Assembly: GCA_046541355.1 (NCBI GenBank)
Contig: JBKHDM010000008.1
Span: 1 to 52,242 of the forward strand
Origin: CAYZHV01 sp046541355
GTDB lineage: Bacteria; Spirochaetota; Spirochaetia; DSM-27196; Alkalispirochaetaceae
DNA: 52,242 nucleotides
Direction: 5' to 3'
This document shows, in pieces, positions 34,123 through 42,192 of this stretch. The stretch's first letter is position 1. Each line of letters opens with the position of its first letter. The notes under the pieces are model-generated. The model saw nothing but the letters and a program-made list of their open reading frames with translations. It was not told the DNA's origin and made no database searches. The position numbers and the translations under genes are program-made.

Positions 34123-34733
34123 CAGGACGCCCCTTTTAGAAAGAAGACAAGCTCACTCACCCGGTTTTCGAGGCGAATGATCGAGTGGTTCACCTTGCTT
34201 ACCAGGTAGTTATAAAAGGCAACTGCGGGAACCGAAACGATAATACCCGCGGCGGTGGTGATGAGCGCTTCGGAGATCCCCTGGGCAAGGATGGAAGGGT
34301 CCCCGCCGACGACACCTCCGGAACCGAGAACCCCGAAAGCCTGGATGTTCCCGGTTACCGTGCCGAGGAGACCGAGGAGCGGACTGACATGGGCGATCGT
34401 CCCGAGGGAGGTGAGAAATCGCTCCATCCTCGGAATCTCGAGATTAGCCGCGTCGGTGATCATATCCTTGATCAGCTCCTGACTGTAGTCTCGATGCTCG
34501 ATGCCGACTTTCATCAGATTGGCCACGGGGCTCGGGTTGGACTCGCAGATCGCGAGGGCCTCATCGAAATGCCCCTTCTCGAGGGTCGTCTTGAGCCGAC
34601 TTATGATCACCTCCTCGTCGGTCCGGATCTTTCGGAAAAACAGCAGCCGCTCGATGATGATCGCAAGCCCTGCTACGGAGAGAAGAATAATGATCCATAG
34701 AATCGGGCCGCCGGATAACAGTAGGTCACGCAT
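34122..34733 (-). CDS. exbB: Biopolymer transport protein ExbB (MotA/TolQ/ExbB)
   Basis: 203 residues with three transmembrane helices (about 10-30, 115-140, 155-175) and the family motif ATIAHVSPLLGLLGTVTGNIQAF, plus EALITTAAGIIVSVPAVAFYNYL. It forms the pentameric channel of the motor with ExbD. It starts 14 nt after the outer-membrane candidate and its stop shares a base with exbD. Confidence 0.95.
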   Translation of the reverse strand: MRDLLLSGGPILWIIILLSVAGLAIIIERLLFFRKIRTDEEVIISRLKTTLEKGHFDEALAICESNPSPVANLMKVGIEHRDYSQELIKDMITDAANLEIPRMERFLTSLGTIAHVSPLLGLLGTVTGNIQAFGVLGSGGVVGGDPSILAQGISEALITTAAGIIVSVPAVAFYNYLVSKVNHSIIRLENRVSELVFFLKGAS

Positions 34734-34747
34734 GGTTTGGTAAGCTC

Positions 34748-36412
34748 CTAAAGGGTGATTCGGGTTTCGAGTCGGACGAGAAAGCCCGGCTGGACGAAGG
34801 GATACGCCTCGAGGGGTTCACTCGCGCCATATCCACGGCCCTCCTCGAGAGCAACCGCGAGGAGATCCTCGAGGCCGAGACGAACTTCCACCGCCTCGAG
34901 GGGCGAGAAGTACGCCTCGAGGTTCCAAAACGGCATCACCAGCTCATCGTAGAAGGGAAGGGTAATCTCACTTCGCCCACCCCAGACTCGCCCGGGCCTC
35001 TTGTAATCGATCGAGAGCCGCCCCTCCTGGGATCTCTCGAGGAAGTGGCGGTCGAGAAAGCGAGCCTGCCAGCCACCGGTGAGCTCGAAGCGCGCATCGG
35101 GCTGCCAGGTCGCGTTGATTCCCGTTGTAAGCTGCTCCCGCTCCTCGAGGGAGAAGGGGAGAAAATCGGTGGCCGGATCGTAGGCGTCGAAGACAACCGC
35201 ATCCCGCCGGGTCTCGTAACGGCCGGTCACTTCGATTTCCGCGCCGGTAAACGGCGGGCGCCACCCGAGGTTTCCCGCGAGGAACCAGGCGTCCTGGGAG
35301 GGTAGCTCTCCCCCTGAGGAGGGGGCGAGGAGAGGCTCCATCTCCCATAGATCCCGCAGGTAGCCCGCCTGATGATCGAGACCCCCGGAGAGCTCACCGG
35401 AGAACTGATCCTCGAGATCAAAGCCGAGGGTAAGATCGAAGGGGAACAGAAAGTCCCGGTCGCTCTCCCGGAGAAGCTCCACGGAGGAGGAGGCGTACCA
35501 GGTACGGGGGAACTCGTACTCCGCCTCGACGCCTCCGGCAAACTGCTGGAGCGAGGGAACCTCGCTACCCTCGAGGGAGCGCAGAGCGTAGCGCCCGTAC
35601 AGATCGAGGCGAAAGCGGTTGTAATCCAGGGCGACACCGAGACGTGGCTCGAGACGGGACTCCCCGGTCTGGGGCGGATCGAGGCTCGGGTCCTTGACGG
35701 TGTAGAGCCTGTTGAGGTACCCCGCCTGACCGGCGAAATAGGCGGACGCCCTGTCTGCGAGGGGATAGGAGAGCTCGAGGAGGCCCTCGATGCCGCGGAA
35801 CTCGGCGGAGTAAAAGGTGGGCCTTCCCTGAAATCCGATCTCCCGCTCCCGGTAATCCGCCGAAAACGCTACACTCCCCCCCTGCTCCGCCTCCGCGGCA
35901 ACCCAGGCGCTCAGCTCGTCCCGACGCTCGAAATGGCCCGTCCCGGGATCGTTAAAGGAGAATCCGTCGAGACCGCGGTGGAGAAACTCGAAGCGGAAGC
36001 GCGGGTCCTCCCCGATCTTGTAGAGGGCGAGCTCTCCGAGGATGTAGTTTACGCTTCCCGCACCGACGGTGCCGGTGGTAAAGACGGAGGACCCACCGGG
36101 AGCGGCGTCCTCGAGAAAGATCTCCTCCGGTTCGGGAAGAGAGAACGCCGCCCGCTCCTCCCTCAGGCCGGGTCCCTCGGGCAGGGGAATATTCACCGTC
36201 GGCGCCGGGATCGAGGGAAGCTCCGGCAAAAGCGCTTCCACCTCTCCCGGAGGCGCCTCACCGAGGTCAAAGAACTCCGGCGGAAGGAGTATCTCCGTCT
36301 CTACCGGCGGCTGCGGCGCGCTCTCCTGGGCCGCAAGCGGGTTGAGGGAGACAAACAGTATCAACAGCAGAGCCGGCGCCGCCGGACAGGGTCGGTGATG
36401 TACTCTCGTCAT
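34748..36412 (-). CDS. Predicted outer-membrane beta-barrel protein
   Basis: 554 residues, no family recognised. A signal peptide (about 1-28, ending PLAAQ) is followed by a Pro-rich acidic stretch (30-100) with ETEILLPPEF near the mature N-terminus, which faintly recalls a TonB box. Then come about 430 residues of alternating hydrophobic/polar strands with many Tyr, Arg, Glu and Phe (for example GGVEAEYEFPRTWYASSSVEL), as in outer-membrane barrels. There is no plug domain, so it is not a classical TonB-dependent receptor. Its ATG overlaps the TPR gene stop by 4 nt, and exbB follows in 14 nt. The barrel and its link to TonB are inference. Confidence 0.7.
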   Translation of the reverse strand: MTRVHHRPCPAAPALLLILFVSLNPLAAQESAPQPPVETEILLPPEFFDLGEAPPGEVEALLPELPSIPAPTVNIPLPEGPGLREERAAFSLPEPEEIFLEDAAPGGSSVFTTGTVGAGSVNYILGELALYKIGEDPRFRFEFLHRGLDGFSFNDPGTGHFERRDELSAWVAAEAEQGGSVAFSADYREREIGFQGRPTFYSAEFRGIEGLLELSYPLADRASAYFAGQAGYLNRLYTVKDPSLDPPQTGESRLEPRLGVALDYNRFRLDLYGRYALRSLEGSEVPSLQQFAGGVEAEYEFPRTWYASSSVELLRESDRDFLFPFDLTLGFDLEDQFSGELSGGLDHQAGYLRDLWEMEPLLAPSSGGELPSQDAWFLAGNLGWRPPFTGAEIEVTGRYETRRDAVVFDAYDPATDFLPFSLEEREQLTTGINATWQPDARFELTGGWQARFLDRHFLERSQEGRLSIDYKRPGRVWGGRSEITLPFYDELVMPFWNLEAYFSPLEAVEVRLGLEDLLAVALEEGRGYGASEPLEAYPFVQPGFLVRLETRITL

Positions 36413-39252
36413 CGGTTGCTACCCCCGAGGAGACGTCGTGCCTCGGCGGCCCAGGGGGAGTCGGGGAACTCCTCCTCGATCCGGGAGACAACGGTGCGTA
36501 CCGCCGCCCGGTCTCCCTGGGCGCCGTACATCTGAGCGGTGCGAAAGAGGGCTCGGGCGGTAAGGTCCGCCGTCGCCTCGTCGGCGGTGGCGAGAAACGC
36601 CTCGATCGCCTCATCGTAGCGCTCCTCGGAGGCGAACCACTCACCGAGCAGAAATCGCGCCCGGGGAGAGGAGGAAACACCCTCGTCGGCGAGCTCCCGG
36701 AGATAGCCGACCAGAAGCTCCTGCCTCGGCCCGGCCACTCCCCCCTCATAGGCGAGAATTCTCCCGAGCTCGAGGATCGCATCCCTTCGGCTTGCAGTCC
36801 CGGTCTCGGGTCCCTCCACCCGCGCCCAGAGGGACGCCTCCCGGTCAGGGAGCCCCTGGAGGCGGAGAGAGATCTCCTGCCGCTGCTGCTCGAGTCCGTC
36901 CTGTCCCGCGCGGTCGGGATAGGCGGCAACCAGCTCGCCGAGGAGATTGAAGGCGCGCCTGAGCTCCCCCCGCTCCTCGTAGAGGGGCGCGAGGGAGCGC
37001 TTTACCTCGTAGACCAGGGGACTATCCCCGTGCTCCTCGAGAAACCGCTCCCAGACCAGGAGGGCCCCGGCGCTTTGACCCTGGGCTACCAGACTCCTGC
37101 CCTCCCGGTAGAGGGCCGCATCGGCCCACGCACCCTCGGGGTAGCGTCTGCGATAGCTCTGAAACCGCTGTCTCGCCGCCTCGTAGGAGCCCTCCGCCTC
37201 GAGGAGGCGCCCCGCCTCGTAGAGGGCGCGCTCCCCCTGGGCTGTGGAGGGAAACTGCTCGTTCAGGGAGGAGAGGGAGTCGAGAGCCTCCTCCTCTCTG
37301 TCGAGGTTCGCGAGGAGGAGGGCGTAGGAGAGCCACGCCTCGGCGATCACCTCCGGCCGCCGGGCTTCAGCCATGATCGTGCGGTACACCGAGAGCGCCT
37401 CCTGATCCTCCCCCGCGGCGCGGTGAGTCTCGGCGAGCAGCCGCCAGGCGTCCTCGTTCAGCTCCATCGACGCGTCGAAAGAGGGTACCCGTCGCAGCAG
37501 TTGGGTGGCCCGGTCGTAGGAGCCGAGGGCAAAGGCGCTCCATCCCCCGAGGTAGGCGGAGCGCGGAGCGAAGGGGGAGTTTCGGTCGCCGGAGATGTCG
37601 TCGAACAGCTCGAGGGCGTCCCGATTGCGACCGGAGCGGTAGTAGGACCAGGCGAGATAGAAGCGGCGGTAGGGCTCGAGAGAGCCCGTTCCTGCAACCC
37701 CCTCCAACGTCGAGATCGCCTCCTCGTAGCGACCGAGGCCTACCTGAGCAAGCCCCCGGAGGTAGGCGGCGTCGGAGGTGGAGATCCCCGCCTCCCGGGC
37801 GTCGAGCTCCTCGAGGAGGCGTTGGTACTCGTCGAGGCGAAACAGCAGGGTGAGGTACTCAAACCGCGCCTGTTCATCATCCGGGGCGAGAGCGAGATAC
37901 TCCCGGATCGCCTGGAGCGACTCCCGGTACCGCTGGAGGTCCCGGAGGGAGCGGGAGCGCAGGCGCAGAAGTTGCGCGGTCTGGTCGCCGCCGATACCGG
38001 CGGATAAGGTGTCGTCGATGAGATCGAGGGTTTCATTCACCCTCCCCTGCTGGTAGAGGACAAAGGCGAGGCGGTAACGCACCTCCGACTCCCGGGCAGT
38101 GGCGCCGTCGAGAAGCCGCTGAAGAAGCTGTTCGGCATCCTCGAAGCGGCCGGCGTCGCTGTAGAGACCCGCGAGGGCGAGGGCGATCTCCCCTGTCGGT
38201 TCCAGACGCGCCTGCCGCGCCTCCTCGAGGATCTCCATCGCGTCCTCGTTCGCTCCCTCGCCGACCAGGATCCGGCTCAGGTAGAGCGGCGCGGCCCCGG
38301 AGATCCTGGTGCGCCCCCGCAGGTCCCAGACCCGACGGAAATAAAACTCCGCGAGATCCCGGGAGCCTGACTCGTACTGCTCCTGCCCCACCTGGAGCCA
38401 GAAGCGCTGAAGCACCGCAACCTCTCCGGCCAGCCGCTCCTCCGCCTCCTGGAGAAGCGGACGCACATCCTCCCCGGAGCGCCGGGCGACGGCAAAGCGA
38501 CGCTGGAGGGTTGCAGCGGCGAGGTCCGTTGAAGCTGCGGAGACATCGATCCTGCGAAGGATCTCCTCCGCCTCCTCCGGCCGCTGGAGCTCGAGGTAGG
38601 CGTCGCCGATGTAAAAGAACAGCTCGCTTCCCCACTCCCCGAACTCTTCGATTGACCACCTCTCCTCCTCGAAACGGGTGACCAGCTCCGGGAACTCTTC
38701 GCGGCCGTAGAGAAGCTCACCCCAGAGAGCTCGGGCGTAGCCTGCGATTTCCGCCTCCCCGGAGGATGCCGCAGCGTCGAGATCCTCCGCCGCCTCCTCG
38801 GGCATCCCGCGACGGGAGCGGATGATACCGCGGTAGAGATACGCCTGGGCGGTCCTCGGCCCCGCCTCGGCGGAGGCTATCTGCCGGGTGAGTTCCTCCG
38901 AGGCGTCGTCGAGGGAGCCGTCGCGATAGAGGGCAAGGCCCTTCCAGAAGGGCAGAGCGTCGAGAAACTGGGTCGACCGAAAGCGGCGCTCCACCCGGTC
39001 GAACAGAACAATCGCCTCCTCGTAGGAGCCGAGATGGTAGAGGGAGAGGGCGCGGCGAAACTGGGCGTCGGCGACAAAGGGAGAGTCGGGGTAGGTCTCC
39101 ACCAGCTCGGTATAACGGTCGAGGGCCGCCTCGTAGGAACGATTATTGAACCGATTTTCCCCTTCGAAAAAGAGCTGCCGTGCCTCCTGCTGACTGTAGA
39201 GGGGGTGCAGGCAGCCGACTACCGCCAGGAGGGCGATGAGGGCTTTCTTCAT
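36409..39252 (-). CDS. Large exported TPR protein
   Basis: 947 residues. The N-terminal signal (KKALIALLAVVGCLHPLYSQ) is followed by about 20 TPR-like helical pairs, starting with FFEGENRFNNRSYEAALDRY and ending with SRIEEEFPDSPWAAEARRL. The signal could be cut after the Tyr-Ser-Gln, or lipidated at Cys in VVGC, a permissible spirochaete lipobox. Similar to the periplasmic YbgF/BamD-type TPR scaffolds but far longer. The ATG at 39252 is chosen over the frame's earlier start because AAGGTG precedes it. It opens the TPR, barrel, exbB, exbD, tonB run. Confidence 0.82.
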   Translation of the reverse strand: MKKALIALLAVVGCLHPLYSQQEARQLFFEGENRFNNRSYEAALDRYTELVETYPDSPFVADAQFRRALSLYHLGSYEEAIVLFDRVERRFRSTQFLDALPFWKGLALYRDGSLDDASEELTRQIASAEAGPRTAQAYLYRGIIRSRRGMPEEAAEDLDAAASSGEAEIAGYARALWGELLYGREEFPELVTRFEEERWSIEEFGEWGSELFFYIGDAYLELQRPEEAEEILRRIDVSAASTDLAAATLQRRFAVARRSGEDVRPLLQEAEERLAGEVAVLQRFWLQVGQEQYESGSRDLAEFYFRRVWDLRGRTRISGAAPLYLSRILVGEGANEDAMEILEEARQARLEPTGEIALALAGLYSDAGRFEDAEQLLQRLLDGATARESEVRYRLAFVLYQQGRVNETLDLIDDTLSAGIGGDQTAQLLRLRSRSLRDLQRYRESLQAIREYLALAPDDEQARFEYLTLLFRLDEYQRLLEELDAREAGISTSDAAYLRGLAQVGLGRYEEAISTLEGVAGTGSLEPYRRFYLAWSYYRSGRNRDALELFDDISGDRNSPFAPRSAYLGGWSAFALGSYDRATQLLRRVPSFDASMELNEDAWRLLAETHRAAGEDQEALSVYRTIMAEARRPEVIAEAWLSYALLLANLDREEEALDSLSSLNEQFPSTAQGERALYEAGRLLEAEGSYEAARQRFQSYRRRYPEGAWADAALYREGRSLVAQGQSAGALLVWERFLEEHGDSPLVYEVKRSLAPLYEERGELRRAFNLLGELVAAYPDRAGQDGLEQQRQEISLRLQGLPDREASLWARVEGPETGTASRRDAILELGRILAYEGGVAGPRQELLVGYLRELADEGVSSSPRARFLLGEWFASEERYDEAIEAFLATADEATADLTARALFRTAQMYGAQGDRAAVRTVVSRIEEEFPDSPWAAEARRLLGGSNR

Positions 39253-39261
39253 ACACCTTAG

Positions 39262-39290
39262 AAGGTATCTCAACTGCCGGGGATGTTCAA
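39262..39290 (-). promoter_or_regulatory. Candidate promoter of the TPR-exbBD-tonB operon
   Basis: Minus strand: TTGAAC (39285-39290), 17 bp, TACCTT (39262-39267, 3 of 6). It would start just before the TPR gene and just after the hairpin repeat array. Confidence 0.35.
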
Positions 39291-39296
39291 TCGAGG

Positions 39297-39442
39297 CACG
39301 GCCCCGGGAAGCGGGGCCGCCTGGATATGCGCGAGGGCCCCAGAAAGCGGGGCCGCCTGGTTATGAGCGAGGGCCCCGAGAAGCGGGGCCGCCTGGTTAT
39401 GCGCGAGGGCCCCAGAAAGCGGGCCGCCTGGTTATGCGCGAG
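39297..39442. repeat. 36-bp tandem hairpin repeats (about four copies)
   Basis: The block GCCGCCTGG recurs at 39316, 39352, 39388 and 39423, giving periods of 36, 36 and 35 bp. Each unit can fold as a GGCCCC/GGGGCC hairpin with a 7-base loop. Copies 2 and 4 share AGAAAGC loops while copies 1 and 3 have GGGAAGC and GAGAAGC, hinting at a 72-bp higher order. The array lies between the end of the Cys/His protein gene and the TPR gene. Confidence 0.85.
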
Positions 39443-39472
39443 GGGGGCTGAGGGCGGCTCTCGGCGACGCCC

Positions 39473-40795
39473 TCACGGCTCTGCGAATTGTGGAGGGTCG
39501 AAGCGCTCGGTGGCGGGAACGCGGACGAGGTGGATGTACTCCTCCCCGTAGCGCCCCTGGAGGCTCTCAACGCTGGTTTCCACATTGCGCTCGAGAACCA
39601 CCGTCTCGAAGGTGCCGGCGGAGTCAAAGTAGGGAAAGAGCACCACCACGTGGGTGTGCTGCCTGAGGACCGGGCCGCTGCCGAACTCCCGATTTACCGA
39701 GCCGAGGTAGAAGTATCCCGGGTCCCTGACGGCGAGGTAGTAGAGCAGGTGGGGAAGTGACTCCACCGGATACCCCATGTCTTCGGTGTAGGTAGCGAGA
39801 GGAATATCCCGGACATCGAGAGCCTCGGGATGGATCCTTTCGGGATCTCCGCCGCCGTCGAGGGCGGCAACGGTGCGGGCGAGATTGCGGGTCCAGTCGA
39901 GACCGAAGAACGGGTCCCGGTCACCCTCCCGGGGCTCACTCCAGCCGGTGCCTCGCAGGTCGAGGTGCTTCTCCTTGAGAGGCTCGATCGACATGAAACT
40001 GCCGGTACGGGGCTGATAGACGCCGTCACAGACCCACTTGGCGAAGCCTGAGCAGTTGAAGCCGGGCAGATCCTCCATCGTCCCGAGGTTCTCGATAAAG
40101 ACCAGGCTCCCGTTCTCGTCCATCGCCCCGTCCTCGGCGTCCGGCAGTGTCGGCAGCGCCTGCCGGGCTCGGCGCACCATCGTCTCCACCGCCTGGTACT
40201 CCTCGACAGTTCCAAGAGGTTCGAGGAGACTCCAGTCCACAAGGTGACGGGTCGACCGTATCACCTCGGTAAAGGGGAGGGTGAGAATCTGGTCGAAGGG
40301 AACAGCCACAGGAATCCGGCGATAGAGCTCACGCCCGTTGAGGGTAACGTCCATCTCGCTGCGCCGCCCCCGGGGACGGATCCGGACGAAAAACCCCTCA
40401 TCGCTACGGATAAAAACCTTTACCTGGGCGTAGGACCCATCGTCGAGGGATCGCTTGATAATGTAGCTACCCGCGGCGTACACCGGAAAACGGCCGTCGT
40501 ACTCGGTGAGAAAGAGCTGGTAGAGGTGGCCTGACTGTTCCTCGGTGCGATAGAGGACCTCTTCGGCTCCGGGAAAGGGAACGACAAGCTCCCGCTCCAC
40601 TCGAGGTATCTCCCCTACCGGGGCAAAGATCACCCGTTCCATCGCCTGTCGGGAGGAACTACTGTCGGGAAAGGGCTCGTCCTCGCTAAAGCGGAGGAAC
40701 TGCGGATAGACCGCGAAACCCGCCGCCAGGAGCAGCAGGGTGACTAACCCGGCTCTCGGAGCCGGGGCGAAAGCCGCGGCTATCCCTTTACTCAA
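39473..40795 (-). CDS. Exported protein with a possible Cys-His hydrolase site
   Basis: About 440 residues. A signal anchor (about 15-32) is followed by a periplasmic region with a beta-rich part (about 55-180). A C-terminal part follows with Cys248 in FNCSGFAKWV, which resembles the NlpC/P60 active-site helix (DCSGLV-type), and His380/His382 in RQHTHVVVLFPYF at the position where the catalytic His strand would fall. A peptidoglycan or lipid hydrolase is a guess from these motifs. The start is a TTG at 40795 with AGGAG upstream; it overlaps the MerR-fusion gene by 8 nt. Confidence 0.62.
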   Translation of the reverse strand: MSKGIAAAFAPAPRAGLVTLLLLAAGFAVYPQFLRFSEDEPFPDSSSSRQAMERVIFAPVGEIPRVERELVVPFPGAEEVLYRTEEQSGHLYQLFLTEYDGRFPVYAAGSYIIKRSLDDGSYAQVKVFIRSDEGFFVRIRPRGRRSEMDVTLNGRELYRRIPVAVPFDQILTLPFTEVIRSTRHLVDWSLLEPLGTVEEYQAVETMVRRARQALPTLPDAEDGAMDENGSLVFIENLGTMEDLPGFNCSGFAKWVCDGVYQPRTGSFMSIEPLKEKHLDLRGTGWSEPREGDRDPFFGLDWTRNLARTVAALDGGGDPERIHPEALDVRDIPLATYTEDMGYPVESLPHLLYYLAVRDPGYFYLGSVNREFGSGPVLRQHTHVVVLFPYFDSAGTFETVVLERNVETSVESLQGRYGEEYIHLVRVPATERFDPPQFAEP

Positions 40796-42191
40796 GCTGT
40801 TCGCTCCTCGCAAAACGCCTCCTTCTTCGCAGCTCCTCCGCGTCCTCGGCGTAGAGTGGGTCGATCTCCCCTCCCCCCTCCAATCCGAGAGCCTCCCGGC
40901 ACCGCCGGAAGTGAATCCGCCAGAGCGTTGAAAGCTCCTGCGGCCACCACCGGTCGTAACGGCCGGGACGGAGAAACTCCCCCTCCCAGGGGAGGGTCGC
41001 TCCACCGAGCCCTTCGAGCAGATGGCCCAGGGAAACCTGCCTTTCTTGAGTATCGACAGAACCGGCGGAGCTCTCCAGCGGGAGGGGAGCGCGTCTGAGG
41101 GCATCCACGGAGAAGATCTGTGGGCCCCGAAGTCGCCACCCCGCGGCTCCCCGGTGGACCGCCCGGGCGATCCCGCCGCCGCCCCTCGCAAGGAGGACTG
41201 CAAGCAGCTCGCCGTCGAAGAGGGGCGGACCGATCTCCTCGAGGGAAAAGAGGTGGAGGTAGGCGGGATACTCCTCGAGGGCGGTGAGATGAGCGATCAG
41301 GGTCGCAAAGGGCGCCCGGCCCACCGGACGGACCGCCTCGGGCAGCTCCAGGGAGCCCGCAGCGCCGGGAACCGGCAGGAGCGTCGGGCGATAGAGGGGG
41401 TCGATCCCCTCGAGGTGACGTGAAACCTGCAGGGAGGCGTCGCTCCAGACGAGGTGCATCCATCGAAGGGGACGGCCCAACCGATAGCTGAGCCCCCGCA
41501 TCCGCTGGGAGGCGTGCTCGAGAAGGGATCGACGGGAGTCCGGAAGAACAGGAACCGTTTCCGCCGGTAGACCCTCCCGGGGAGCGAGAAACAGATGCGA
41601 GAGGGTAACGAAGCAGATCTCTCCGTGGCCGAGGAGCTCCTGCGACGCCTCCCGGACCCAGGGGCCCACCTCCTCCCGGTAGAGGGGGATCCGCGGCGGC
41701 CGCCGGGGAGCGTCGGCGAGGCGACGAGGGTCGAGGCGGGCAACCACGAAGGAGCGCCGCGTTTCCCGGCGCCCCGGGGCGGGGGGTTCCGGGGCGGGGG
41801 CGGCATCCGGGGCGGGGGCTTGGGCCGCCGGGGCGGGGGCGGCATCCGGGGCGGGGGGTTGGGCCGCCGGGGCGGGGGGTTGGCGGTGGAGAAGGCGCCG
41901 CAGGGCGAGAAGCTCTCCCTTCACCTCTTCGAGCAGCGCCTTTCGCCCCTCCCTGTCCGGAGACGCCTCATCGAGAATCCGTTCGAGGGCGCCCTCGAGG
42001 GTGTACTTTTTCTCCACCACCAGATGGCGAAGGCGAAAGAGGAGCCGCAGGTCCGCCTCCCGGTAGACTTTGCGGCCACCGGAATCCCGCACCGGCGAAA
42101 TGAGGGGGACTTCCTGCTCCCAGTAGCGCAATACGTGAGGCTTGACGCCGAGAAGCTCCGAGGCCTCCTGGGTTCCGACCACCCGTTCCAT
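40788..42191 (-). CDS. MerR-type HTH protein fused to an unrecognised C-terminal domain
   Basis: 467 residues. Residues 1-75 are a MerR-like winged helix: GTQEASELLGVKPHVLRYWEQ, then GGRKVYREADLRLL. The linker (about 100-140) is an Ala-Pro-Asp repeat of 13 residues. The remaining 320 residues have no family I can name. They contain FVTLSHLFLAPREGLPAETV, RWMHLVWSD and an acidic EALGLEGGGEIDPLYAE end. The gene begins one base after the der stop and overlaps the Cys/His protein gene, so it is in the der operon. It is unlikely to be a simple metal or drug sensor, because the usual MerR effector coil is replaced. Confidence 0.8.
   Translation of the reverse strand: MERVVGTQEASELLGVKPHVLRYWEQEVPLISPVRDSGGRKVYREADLRLLFRLRHLVVEKKYTLEGALERILDEASPDREGRKALLEEVKGELLALRRLLHRQPPAPAAQPPAPDAAPAPAAQAPAPDAAPAPEPPAPGRRETRRSFVVARLDPRRLADAPRRPPRIPLYREEVGPWVREASQELLGHGEICFVTLSHLFLAPREGLPAETVPVLPDSRRSLLEHASQRMRGLSYRLGRPLRWMHLVWSDASLQVSRHLEGIDPLYRPTLLPVPGAAGSLELPEAVRPVGRAPFATLIAHLTALEEYPAYLHLFSLEEIGPPLFDGELLAVLLARGGGGIARAVHRGAAGWRLRGPQIFSVDALRRAPLPLESSAGSVDTQERQVSLGHLLEGLGGATLPWEGEFLRPGRYDRWWPQELSTLWRIHFRRCREALGLEGGGEIDPLYAEDAEELRRRRRFARSEQLE
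41774..41883. repeat. 39-bp repeat in the Ala-Pro linker of the MerR fusion
   Basis: CGGCATCCGG recurs at 41801 and 41840, a 39-bp period, flanked by G-rich partial copies. It encodes PAPDAAPAP units of 13 residues. One strand is almost pure G tracts. Confidence 0.8.
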
Positions 42192-42192
42192 G

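Noticed and set aside
39236..39551. Plus-strand reading frames with a 12-residue repeat (GPRKRGRLVM-like)
   Set aside because: They are translations of the 36-bp hairpin repeat; the last unit has lost one base so the frame is not kept, and no ribosome site or family match is seen.
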